A program made the translations under genes and the position numbers. The notes beneath the pieces are model-generated. The model was not told the origin of the DNA, searched no databases, and was given only the letters and a program-made list of their open reading frames with translations. Positions 8,402 to 14,920 of a DNA stretch of 16,093 nt are shown here, in pieces. The first letter of the stretch is position 1; each line of letters opens with the position of its first letter. The stretch comes from Candidatus Omnitrophota bacterium (GTDB taxonomy: Bacteria > Verrucomicrobiota > Verrucomicrobiia > Limisphaerales > UBA1319), in the NCBI GenBank assembly GCA_023473405.1, contig JAMCZD010000117.1, positions 1-16,093 on the forward strand, given 5' to 3'.

Positions 8402-8504
8402 GAACCGACCTTCCATGCCACAGCGGTGGCGTTTCCAAACCGTCTGGCTTGCCAACCACACTTTGCAAAGTGTGAATCGACACCGGTCGAACGCCACTCG
8501 GTTC
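8402..8504. other. Intergenic element with nested inverted repeats (possible structured RNA or REP)
   Basis: The 221-bp spacer after metG contains several dyads arranged as a possible multi-armed structure. The outer arms are GAACCGA (8402-8408) with TCGGTTC (8498-8504). Directly inside on the 3' side, ACGCCAC (8491-8497) can pair with GTGGCGT (8426-8432). Between them lie a perfect 18-bp palindrome CACACTTTGCAAAGTGTG (8457-8474) and a 5-bp hairpin TCGAC-ACCG-GTCGA (8478-8491, which overlaps the inner arm by one base). A competing hairpin GCCAC-AGCG-GTGGC occupies 8417-8430. No rho-independent T-tract follows. It could be an intergenic repeat, an operator-like palindrome, or an untranslated RNA element ahead of the GYF gene. 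The pairing was read by eye; no folding energy was computed. Confidence 0.45.
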
Positions 8505-8592
8505 AAAAACCCGCGACACGGCAGGTCCGGCGGTCTGTGCGACGACAAAGTCAGTCTTGACAATTTGCCTTGATTTGGAACAACATGCGCCC

Positions 8593-9513
8593 ATGTATAA
8601 AATCATTGGCGCCGATAAGAAGGAGTATGGGCCTATCTCTGCCGAACAAATCCGCCAGTGGATTCGGGATGGGCGCGCCAACGCGCAAACGAGCGGAATG
8701 GAGGAGGGCGAGAACGAATGGAAACCATTGGGGAACTTTCCGGAGTTTGCCGCCGAGCTCGACAGTTCCGGGGGGGCCGCATCGCCGTCGAATCCCGCGG
8801 CCGCCATTACCGTGCCCAGAGAAGAATCTTATGCCGGGAGCGGTGGCCGGATCGCGATTGGGAGTTGCCTGGAAGGCGGCTGGGAGCTGCTCAAAGCGAA
8901 CCTGTGGCTCCTTGTATTGGCGGCTTTCCTGGTATTTGCGATTGGGGTCGGCTGCAGCATGATTCCAATTGTAGGTTCCATTGCGAGTCTAGTCATCTCG
9001 GGACCGCTCTATGGCGGCTTGTATACGCTCTACCTGAAGCGGATTCGCGATGAATCGGCGACCGTCGGGGATATTTTCGACGGATTCAGCGAGGATTTTG
9101 TTCCGTTAATGTTGACATTCATTGTCGTTACACTTCTGACGATGATCAGTAGTTTTGTGGCCATTTTGGCGGTGGTATTGGGCGCGACGCATATCCTGGA
9201 AATCCCGGCGGCGATCATTCTGGGTTTAGTCGGGCTGGTGCCGCCGGTGTATTTGATGGTGGCCTGGGTGTTTGCCATTCCCCTGGTGATCGACAAGAAG
9301 ATGGAATTCTGGCCGGCGATGGAGCTGAGTCGGCGGCGGGTGACGGCGCAATGGTGGCGGGTGTTTGGACTGTTTGTGGTTGGGAGTCTCATTACCATGG
9401 CCGGCGCAATGGTCTGCTTTGTCGGTATGTTCTTTACTATGCCGATCTTTTTGGGCGCAATGATGATCGCGTATGAAGAAATTTTTGGGACCGCGAACAC
9501 CGCGTCCGATTGA
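8593..9513 (+). CDS. GYF_2-domain multi-pass membrane protein
   Basis: 306 aa of unknown function. Residues 1-56 match the GYF_2 (DUF4339) pattern: YKIIGADKKEYGPISAEQI with a WIRDGRA-type helix, then NEWKPLGNFPEF. This is a small cytoplasmic module thought to bind partners. A short linker (57-85) leads to a membrane region of about six helices (roughly 101-120, 124-146, 170-196, 205-232, 255-283, 284-296) ending YEEIFGTANTASD, which resembles DUF975/glycerophosphoryl-permease-like membrane domains. ATG 8593 is chosen because the GYF fold begins there; an in-frame TTG at 8557 would add 12 unlikely residues and coincides with a TTGACA string that could be a -35 element. The following small membrane gene overlaps it by 41 bp, and galK follows. 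Substrate or partner cannot be inferred. Confidence 0.75.
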   Translation: MYKIIGADKKEYGPISAEQIRQWIRDGRANAQTSGMEEGENEWKPLGNFPEFAAELDSSGGAASPSNPAAAITVPREESYAGSGGRIAIGSCLEGGWELLKANLWLLVLAAFLVFAIGVGCSMIPIVGSIASLVISGPLYGGLYTLYLKRIRDESATVGDIFDGFSEDFVPLMLTFIVVTLLTMISSFVAILAVVLGATHILEIPAAIILGLVGLVPPVYLMVAWVFAIPLVIDKKMEFWPAMELSRRRVTAQWWRVFGLFVVGSLITMAGAMVCFVGMFFTMPIFLGAMMIAYEEIFGTANTASD

Positions 9514-9838
9514 TCGTTCAGCGGCTTGGGCCTGTCTTTTGGCCAACCTGCTCGTACTGCCCGGGTTGGGTTCGCTGACTGCCGGGCGGCGCACCGGTTA
9601 TTTCCAGGCCGCTTTTGCCCTGGCGGGCCTGGTTTTGACGGCGCAGTGGGCGGCATGGTTTGCCATCGAATGGGTTCACCGAGGCCAGATGCCGCAGGGA
9701 TTGGGCCCGTATTTCCGCAACGGTTTACTGGGGATCGCGCTGTTTGTGCTTGCCTGGTGTTGGTCTCTGGCCAGCAGCATCTGGATTCTCAATTCCGCGG
9801 TGGAATCGCCTCCGTCTGGTTCGAAAACGAAAGACTAA
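9473..9838 (+). CDS. Small membrane protein of unknown function
   Basis: 121 aa with three hydrophobic segments: about 17-40 (WACLLANLLVLPGLGSLTAG), 44-68 and 82-108. A glycine-rich LPGLGSLTAGRRTGYFQA stretch lies between the first two and resembles the turn of other small bacterial membrane proteins (PGLG...GR..G..Q). ATG 9473 makes a 41-bp overlap with the GYF-domain gene in another frame; a later non-ATG start (for example TTG near 9539) would remove the overlap at the cost of part of the first helix. The stop TAA is 3 bp before the galK ATG. The tight packing suggests co-expression with the GYF-domain membrane protein, and the two may form a complex, which is inference. No enzyme motif is visible. 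Confidence 0.65.
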   Translation: MKKFLGPRTPRPIDRSAAWACLLANLLVLPGLGSLTAGRRTGYFQAAFALAGLVLTAQWAAWFAIEWVHRGQMPQGLGPYFRNGLLGIALFVLAWCWSLASSIWILNSAVESPPSGSKTKD

Positions 9839-9841
9839 TTG

Positions 9842-11035
9842 ATGTTGGACGCCAAGTCTGTCTTTAAACAACACTACGGTTCCGCCCCGGCCCATATCGT
9901 CATTGCGCCGGGCCGCCTCGAGCTATTGGGAAATCATACCGATTACAATGAAGGCCTGGTCATGTCGCTGGCCATTGACAAATACATCGGCATGGCGGGC
10001 TCGCCGCGCCCGGACGGGAGGATCGAGCTGGTTTCATCGGCCTTCTCGAACGGCGACCAGTTCTCTGCCGACAATCCGGTCAAGAATCCCAATGCCACAT
10101 GGGCCGATTACATCAAGGGCGTGCTGGTTCAGTTGCGTCAGCGGGGGATTCGCTTCGGCGGATTCAATGCCGCCATTCACGGAACGATTCCAATCGGGGC
10201 GGGTCTTAGCAGTTCGGCCGCTTTGGAAGTGGCGACGGCGCTTATGGTTCGCCAGTTGTATCCTTACGCGGTTGGCTCGACCGCGATGGCCGGTCCGCTT
10301 AAGCGCGATGCCCAGGGCGAGTTGCCGCCGTTAGGTGTCCAAGAGAAATTGGTGCTGGCCCGGCTTTGCCAGGCCGCCGAGAACCAATTTGTGGGGGTGA
10401 ATTGCGGCATCCTGGACCAGGTGTCGTCGCTCTTTGGAAAGGCGAACCATGTGATTTTGATCGATTGCCGTGAGTTGTCGGTCCAGCAGACCCCGCTGCC
10501 GGGAGACGTGGGGGTGGTTGTGTGCGATTCCGGGGTCAAACACGCCTTGGTAGCCGGCGAATATAATGACCGGCGACGACAGTGCGAGGAGGCCGCCCGG
10601 GCGTTGGGAGTGAAATCGCTTCGCTGCGTCGAACCCAAGCAGTTGGCAGCCCATCGGTCAAAACTGGGCGACAGTCAATACCGGTGCGCGTATCATGTGG
10701 TGGGTGAAAATCAACGGGTTATTTTTGGAGAGCGGGCGCTTCGAGCCGGGGATTTCGAGCAGTTCGGCCAATACCTTTACCAAAGCCACGAGAGTTCACG
10801 CGATTTCTTCCGGAACAGTTGTCCGGAGCTGGATTTGTTGGTTGAGCTGGCTCGAGGGCACCGCAGCTGCCTGGGGGCGCGTCTGACCGGCGGCGGTTTT
10901 GGCGGCGCTACGATAAACCTGGTGAAGGTCGCGGAGTTGGAAGATTTCCAAAGGACCATTGCCGCCCAATTCAAAGGGCGGACCGGTCGCAGAATGCAGC
11001 CGATGTCGTGCCGAATCGTTGACGGCGGGCAGTAG
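9842..11035 (+). CDS. galK: Galactokinase (GHMP kinase family)
   Basis: ATP-dependent C1 phosphorylation of galactose, first committed step of the Leloir pathway; cytoplasmic, 397 aa. GHMP motifs are in order: the sugar-binding signature GRLELLGNHTDYNEG (24-38), the ATP-loop motif PIGAGLSSSAALEVA (117-131), the catalytic aspartate in CGILDQVSS (D192), and the C-terminal LTGGGFGGATINL (348-360). The substrate signature departs from the classical GR.NLIGEHTDYN in having Glu at position 27 and Asn at 31; I regard this as a lineage variant of galactokinase, but another aldose kinase specificity cannot be excluded. Residues about 143-163 form a short insertion before the VQEKLVLARLCQAAE helix. ATG 9842 is preferred to TTG 9839. 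A nucleotide-sugar epimerase lies convergently downstream, supporting galactose/UDP-sugar metabolism; no galT is in the window. Confidence 0.9.
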   Translation: MLDAKSVFKQHYGSAPAHIVIAPGRLELLGNHTDYNEGLVMSLAIDKYIGMAGSPRPDGRIELVSSAFSNGDQFSADNPVKNPNATWADYIKGVLVQLRQRGIRFGGFNAAIHGTIPIGAGLSSSAALEVATALMVRQLYPYAVGSTAMAGPLKRDAQGELPPLGVQEKLVLARLCQAAENQFVGVNCGILDQVSSLFGKANHVILIDCRELSVQQTPLPGDVGVVVCDSGVKHALVAGEYNDRRRQCEEAARALGVKSLRCVEPKQLAAHRSKLGDSQYRCAYHVVGENQRVIFGERALRAGDFEQFGQYLYQSHESSRDFFRNSCPELDLLVELARGHRSCLGARLTGGGFGGATINLVKVAELEDFQRTIAAQFKGRTGRRMQPMSCRIVDGGQ

Positions 11036-11054
11036 AGTCCGGGCTTTATTCAAC

Positions 11055-11096
11055 GACCAATAACCAATTTTCAGTCTTCAATTTCAATTATTGGTC
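11055..11096. terminator. AT-rich inverted repeat between convergent galK and epimerase genes
   Basis: GACCAATAA (11055-11063) and TTATTGGTC (11088-11096) form a perfect 9-bp inverted repeat with a 24-nt AT-rich loop, in the 104-bp gap between two convergent genes. The AT content contrasts sharply with the coding sequence. A bidirectional terminator is plausible from position, but the loop is long and no clean U-run follows either arm, so it could instead be part of a dispersed intergenic repeat. Confidence 0.35.
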
Positions 11097-11111
11097 TCAG
11101 CGTGAAGCACA

Positions 11112-11131
11112 CGCGGATGAAGGCATCCGCG
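11112..11131. repeat. REP-like GC-rich palindrome
   Basis: CGCGGATG, loop AAGG, CATCCGCG is a perfect 8-bp stem with a tetraloop lying 9 bp beyond the epimerase stop and 76 bp beyond the galK stop. There is no T-tract. Size, GC content and placement between convergent genes fit a REP-type palindrome; it may also stall transcription from either side. Its text (GCGGATG, GGCATCCGCGCTCC) resembles in style the GC-rich stretch upstream of metG, but they are not the same sequence. Confidence 0.45.
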
Positions 11132-11139
11132 CTCCAATA

Positions 11140-12102
11140 TCAGCGGGCAATCCTGCCGGTTGAATTAAACCATTGGGCGAACAAGGGGATGCCTTCCTCG
11201 ATCCGGACGCGGGGGTGATAATCCAATTGCGCCTGGGCTTTGGTGATGTCGGCATAGGTTACCGGAACGTCTCCGGGTTGGGGCGGAAGGTGATCGATCC
11301 GGGCCTTCTTCCCGAGCGCCTTTTCCAGGAGTTCGATCAGGTAATGCAATGGCACCGTTTGTGACTCGCCGAGGTTAATGATTTCATAGCCGAATTCCTT
11401 CCGGGTGCATGCCATGATGCCGTCCACGGTATCGTCGATATAGGTATAATCGCGGCGGCTCGAGCCGTTGCCATAGACGGGGAGCGATTGGCCGGAGCTG
11501 ATCAGGCGGGCGAACTTATGGATGGCGAGATCGGGGCGCTGGCGCGGTCCGTAAACCGTGAAGAACCGCAGCATAACGACGTCCATGCCGTAGAGGTGAT
11601 GATAGACGTGGCCGAGGGCTTCGCAGGCCAGCTTGCTGGCGGCGTAGGGTGAGATGGGTTGGAAAATCGGGTCTGCTTCGGCGAAGGGCACTTTTGAATT
11701 GATTCCGTAAACCGATGAGGATGAGGCCAGGATCACCTTCTTGATCCCGTGACGGCGGGCGGCTTCGAGCAAGAGTGCCGTGCCCTCGACATTGACGCGC
11801 TGGTAGAGGGCGGGTTGGGCGAGGCTTGGGCGCACCCCGGCGCGCGCGGCCAGGTGAATGATTTGGTCAAAGGCGACGCGGTCAAAGAGGCCGTCCATGA
11901 CGGCGTCGCTGGTCAGATCACCTTCAACGAAGGAAAACGTCCCCGGCATGCAGGCCAGGAATTCGAGATTCCGCCGCTTGAGCGCGGGGGAATAGAAATC
12001 ATTCAAATCATCCAAAGCCCAAGTCCGGTGACCATTTTGCAGCAAACGTTCACAAACGTGTGAGCCGATAAAGCCGGCTCCGCCGGTAACCAAAAAATTC
12101 AT
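11140..12102 (-). CDS. NAD-dependent nucleotide-sugar epimerase (UDP-glucuronate/UDP-glucose 4-epimerase type)
   Basis: 320 aa extended short-chain dehydrogenase/reductase. The Rossmann glycine motif TGGAGFIGSH is at 6-15, the catalytic serine region ILASSSSVYG at 124-133, and the YxxxK pair at Y153/K157 (SPYAASK). Further landmarks are LRFFTVYGPRQRPDLAI (178-194) and VYGNGSSRRDYTYIDD (209-224). DDLNDFYSPALKR (31-43) after the first strand is typical of UDP-glucuronate 4-epimerase-like enzymes, although GalE activity is also possible, and the neighbouring galactokinase favours a galactose-related role. The ATG at 12102 places the glycine motif normally; the 14 upstream in-frame residues (from 12144) are not homologous-looking. 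It is transcribed divergently from the 12196 gene and convergently with galK, so it has its own promoter, probably in the 93-bp divergent gap. Confidence 0.88.
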   Translation of the reverse strand: MNFLVTGGAGFIGSHVCERLLQNGHRTWALDDLNDFYSPALKRRNLEFLACMPGTFSFVEGDLTSDAVMDGLFDRVAFDQIIHLAARAGVRPSLAQPALYQRVNVEGTALLLEAARRHGIKKVILASSSSVYGINSKVPFAEADPIFQPISPYAASKLACEALGHVYHHLYGMDVVMLRFFTVYGPRQRPDLAIHKFARLISSGQSLPVYGNGSSRRDYTYIDDTVDGIMACTRKEFGYEIINLGESQTVPLHYLIELLEKALGKKARIDHLPPQPGDVPVTYADITKAQAQLDYHPRVRIEEGIPLFAQWFNSTGRIAR

Positions 12103-12195
12103 ACCGCTGTTGGTAATCAAATAGCGTTGCAGTGCGCGCCTCAAATGAAGATACTTTTCTTAAGTTGGGCGCACGGGCGTTCACAGCCATTTTTC
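12103..12195. promoter_or_regulatory. Divergent intergenic region expected to hold two promoters
   Basis: This 93-bp gap separates the minus-strand epimerase from the plus-strand conserved gene, so both promoters should lie here or just inside the genes. A 6-bp inverted repeat GTGCGC (12132-12137) / GCGCAC (12169-12174) flanks an AT-richer centre containing CTTAAG, which could be an operator, but it is short enough to be chance. I cannot point to convincing -35/-10 pairs on either strand. Confidence 0.3.
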
Positions 12196-12864
12196 ATGAT
12201 TGACTGGAAAATACAAGCGCGCTCGCATGTCTGTCAGGCCTGCGAGAAATCGTTTGCGGACAAGCAGCCGTATTTCACGCTGCTGTTTGACCGGAAGCAC
12301 GGATTGGAGCGGCTGGATGTATGCGGGGAATGCTGGGAATCGCAATACAGCCAGGGCGCCCATGATCGCAAGGATTTCGTCTCTTTCTGGCAAGGGATTT
12401 TCACCGTGCCGCCCCCGGCGCCGCCGGAACCGATCCAGAAGGAGACCGCGGAGACACTGTTGGGCAAATTGATTGATCGGAACGATCCCAATCTGGCGGC
12501 CGCTGGATTCATCCTGGCGGTTATGCTGGAACGGAAACGGATCTTGAAGGTCAAGGCCCAAACCACCCAGGATGGCGCCCGTGTCTTTGTTTACGAGCAC
12601 GTCCGGACCGGCGATTTGTTCACAGTTGTGGACCCGAGCCTTCAACTTGACCAGCTCGAAGCCGTTCAGATTCAAGTGGCCCACCTGCTCGAACACGGCT
12701 TGGAAGGCCCCGATGAAGAAAAATCCGCGCCGCTCGCGGTGGAGGCGAAGAGTGATTCCGACTGTGCTCCACCAGGGGCGCTTGCCGCGCAAGAGACCAT
12801 CCCAGCCTCGACGGGTGCGGGTGATGCCGGTGTAACGGACGGTGCCATTGCCCGTTCGGAGTAG
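12196..12864 (+). CDS. Conserved hypothetical protein with paired CxxC (putative zinc ribbon)
   Basis: 222 aa from ATG 12196. Two CxxC pairs, CQAC (C13, C16) and CGEC (C43, C46), sit about 27 residues apart in an N-terminal segment (1-65), the spacing of a zinc ribbon or treble-clef knuckle. Next come a proline-rich linker (72-80, VPPPAPPEP), a helical segment with LAAAGFILAVMLERKRILK (about 100-118), a beta-rich stretch VFVYEHVRTGDLFTVVDP (130-147), and a helix LDQLEAVQIQVAHLLEHG. The last 50 residues are low complexity and probably disordered. It looks cytoplasmic, with no signal peptide or membrane helix. It is 8 bp upstream of rnc, so co-transcription is likely and a link to RNA metabolism is possible but unproven. 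ATG 12145 and TTG 12127 are longer alternatives; the shorter start is chosen because the conserved-looking part begins at MIDWKIQARSHVC. Confidence 0.7.
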   Translation: MIDWKIQARSHVCQACEKSFADKQPYFTLLFDRKHGLERLDVCGECWESQYSQGAHDRKDFVSFWQGIFTVPPPAPPEPIQKETAETLLGKLIDRNDPNLAAAGFILAVMLERKRILKVKAQTTQDGARVFVYEHVRTGDLFTVVDPSLQLDQLEAVQIQVAHLLEHGLEGPDEEKSAPLAVEAKSDSDCAPPGALAAQETIPASTGAGDAGVTDGAIARSE

Positions 12865-12872
12865 TTCGTATT

Positions 12873-13577
12873 ATGTCTGACAATGATCAGTTTATTCAGC
12901 GGCTTGGTTATATCTTTAAAGACCAGGCTCTGCTTCGTTTGGCTTTAACGCATCCTTCGGCGGTTTGGGAACCAGGCTCGAACCAACAACACAACCAACG
13001 GCTGGAATTCCTGGGCGATTCGGTTCTGCAGCTAATTCTCAGCCGTGAGCTTTACGAAAAATTCCCGGAAGTTGGCGAGGGCCTCCTGACCAAGGCGCGT
13101 GCTCAAATGGTCAATTGCCAGACCCTGGCAGAGCAAGCAATACAGATCGGTTTGGGCGATCATTTGCGGGTGAGCAGGGGGGAAGAGTTGAACGGGGGGC
13201 GGGAGCGCCCCTCGACACTGGCGGACGCCTTCGAGGCGCTGCTGGGCGCGATATTTCTGGACGGCGGGTACGAGGCGGCGCGGGAATTTGTTCTGCGGCA
13301 ATTTCGCGGGGCCTTTGGCGAGTTGGAGGTTATGCCCAACCTCGAAAATCCGAAGGGCGAATTGCAGGAAATTCTCCAGGCGAAATCGGCTGAACCACCC
13401 ACTTATTTTCTCGCATCCGTAAGCGGTCCGGACCATGATCGGGTATTCGAGTGCACCGTCCATCATGAGGGTGTCGAATTGGGACGTGGCCGCGGGAAGC
13501 GCAAGAAAATCGCCGAGAGCCAAGCCGCCTTGGCGGCCTTGATGACGTTGCGCCAAGAGAACAGCTACAACCTATGA
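12873..13577 (+). CDS. rnc: Ribonuclease III
   Basis: Double-stranded RNA endonuclease that matures rRNA precursors and cuts other structured RNAs; homodimeric, Mg2+-dependent, 234 aa. The RNase III signature NQRLEFLGDSVLQL is at 41-54, with catalytic E45 and D49. The second acidic pair is in TLADAFEALLGAIFLDGG (D118, E121). A C-terminal dsRNA-binding domain occupies about 159-227 (NPKGELQEILQ, then GRGKRKKIAESQAALAAL). All metal-binding residues are present; the position equivalent to E. coli Glu38 is Gln42. ATG 12873 follows the upstream stop by 8 bp, and the final codons overlap the next ATG (ATGA, 13574-13577), so the sigma-54 regulator is translationally coupled to it. Confidence 0.95.
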   Translation: MSDNDQFIQRLGYIFKDQALLRLALTHPSAVWEPGSNQQHNQRLEFLGDSVLQLILSRELYEKFPEVGEGLLTKARAQMVNCQTLAEQAIQIGLGDHLRVSRGEELNGGRERPSTLADAFEALLGAIFLDGGYEAAREFVLRQFRGAFGELEVMPNLENPKGELQEILQAKSAEPPTYFLASVSGPDHDRVFECTVHHEGVELGRGRGKRKKIAESQAALAALMTLRQENSYNL

Positions 13578-14917
13578 ACGGCACAATTCTGATAGTGGAT
13601 GACGACGCCGCTGTCCGGCAGGTTATGGCGGCCATGCTGATCGAAGAAGGTTACAAGGTCAGGGAAGCCGCCAACGCCGCCGCCCTCCAGCAAAAGTTCA
13701 ACGCCGCACCGCCGGACATTATCCTGCTCGACTTGAAGTTGCCGGATGCGGATGGCATCGACCTGTTGCCAATCATAAAACGGCAGTGGCCCGAGTCGGA
13801 AGTGATTGTCTTGACCGGGTTTGCCACGTTGGATGCGGCGGTCGAGGCGACCAAGCGCGGCGCATATCACTTTCATCCCAAGCCTTTTGATCCCAAGAGT
13901 CTTTTCCTTTCCATAACGCGGGCGCTCGAACGCAAGCAGTTGGCCGAGCAAACTCGAATGCTGCAGTTGGCCCTCTCGAACATGAGCGGCTGCGCGTCGC
14001 CTGTCTTTCAGAGCCCTTCCATGAAGGCCATGCTGCGAACGGTCGAGCGGATAGCTCCGAGCGACGTATCGGTATTGATCGTCGGCGAGAGTGGCACCGG
14101 CAAAGAGGTAATCGCGGACTTGATCCACACCCTGAGTTCCCGCGCCAAGGGGCCATTCATAAAAATCAATTGTGCCGCGCTACCTCGCGAGCTGATTGAA
14201 AGCGAGCTGTTCGGTTCGGTCAAAGGCGCTTACACCGGGGCCCAAGCCGACCGGGAAGGGTTGTTCCACCGGGCCGAGGGAGGCACCCTGTTATTGGATG
14301 AACTCACTGAGATGCCCGTCGATACGCAGAGCAAACTATTGCGGGTGCTCGAGGAGAAACAATTCCGGCCCGTGGGCGGCTACACCAACCTGAAAGTCGA
14401 TTGCCGCATTTTGGCCACGACGAACCGCGTGGTCGAAGAGGCCATTCGCGACGGTAAATTGCGCGAGGATTTGTACTTCCGCATCAGCGCCATCTCCCTT
14501 TACCTTCCGCCCCTGCGCGAACGCCGGGAGGAAATCATTCCGCTGGCAGAAGCATTCCTCAAACGGTTCGCCGCCCAAGCCGGACGAATCATCGAAGGCT
14601 ACAGCCCTGCTGCAATCGAACAGTTGCGGAGGTTCGATTGGCCGGGCAACGTCCGCCAACTGCAAAACGAGGTTCAACGCGCCGTTCTCCTTTGCCATGG
14701 CGCGATGGTCGAGCCCCAGGATTTTGCAATCTCGGCGGCTACGCTTGCGAACAAGGATGAAATCTCGGACCTGACCCTGATCGAGGCCATGGAACGGGAT
14801 GCCATCATCGAAATCCTAAAGGAAACCCAGGGCAACAAGATGGAAGCCGCCAAACGCCTCGGCGTAGTCCGCCAGACTCTCTACAACAAAATCAAGATTT
14901 ATGGCATCAAGGTTTGA
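13574..14917 (+). CDS. Sigma-54-dependent response regulator (NtrC family)
   Basis: 447 aa with the full three-domain layout. The receiver domain (1-120) has the acidic pocket DDD (9-11), phospho-acceptor D53 in LLDLKLPDADG, T81 and K103 (HPKPFDP). The sigma-54 AAA+ domain (about 143-375) has Walker A GESGTGKE (171-178), GAYTGA (218-223) for contact with sigma-54, Walker B GGTLLLDEL (D242, E243) and the LRERREEI and FDWPGNVRQLQNEVQRA sections. A Fis-type helix-turn-helix closes the protein (NKMEAAKRLGVVRQTLYNKIKIYGI). It should activate sigma-54 promoters after phosphorylation. GAYTGA in place of GAFTGA is a conservative aromatic change. No histidine kinase is adjacent, and the target is unknown; the GH3 gene starts 3 bp later and may be in the same unit. 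The segment 14705-14825 is duplicated in inverted form at the contig end. Confidence 0.93.
   Translation: MNGTILIVDDDAAVRQVMAAMLIEEGYKVREAANAAALQQKFNAAPPDIILLDLKLPDADGIDLLPIIKRQWPESEVIVLTGFATLDAAVEATKRGAYHFHPKPFDPKSLFLSITRALERKQLAEQTRMLQLALSNMSGCASPVFQSPSMKAMLRTVERIAPSDVSVLIVGESGTGKEVIADLIHTLSSRAKGPFIKINCAALPRELIESELFGSVKGAYTGAQADREGLFHRAEGGTLLLDELTEMPVDTQSKLLRVLEEKQFRPVGGYTNLKVDCRILATTNRVVEEAIRDGKLREDLYFRISAISLYLPPLRERREEIIPLAEAFLKRFAAQAGRIIEGYSPAAIEQLRRFDWPGNVRQLQNEVQRAVLLCHGAMVEPQDFAISAATLANKDEISDLTLIEAMERDAIIEILKETQGNKMEAAKRLGVVRQTLYNKIKIYGIKV
14705..14825 (+). repeat. Left arm of a 121/122-bp inverted repeat (inside regulator gene)
   Basis: These 121 bases, coding for about residues 378-417 of the sigma-54 regulator, reappear reverse-complemented at 15972-16093 with a single one-base difference. 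This arm is in frame and encodes the expected linker into the helix-turn-helix, so it is the genuine copy. Confidence 0.95.
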
Positions 14918-14920
14918 GTT

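Noticed and set aside
8557..8562. TTGACA as a -35 box for the GYF gene
   Set aside because: A perfect -35 string, but the 16-18 bp spaced hexamers (AACAAC, ACAACA, CAACAT) are poor -10 matches and the start would be at the ATG. Kept only as a remark.
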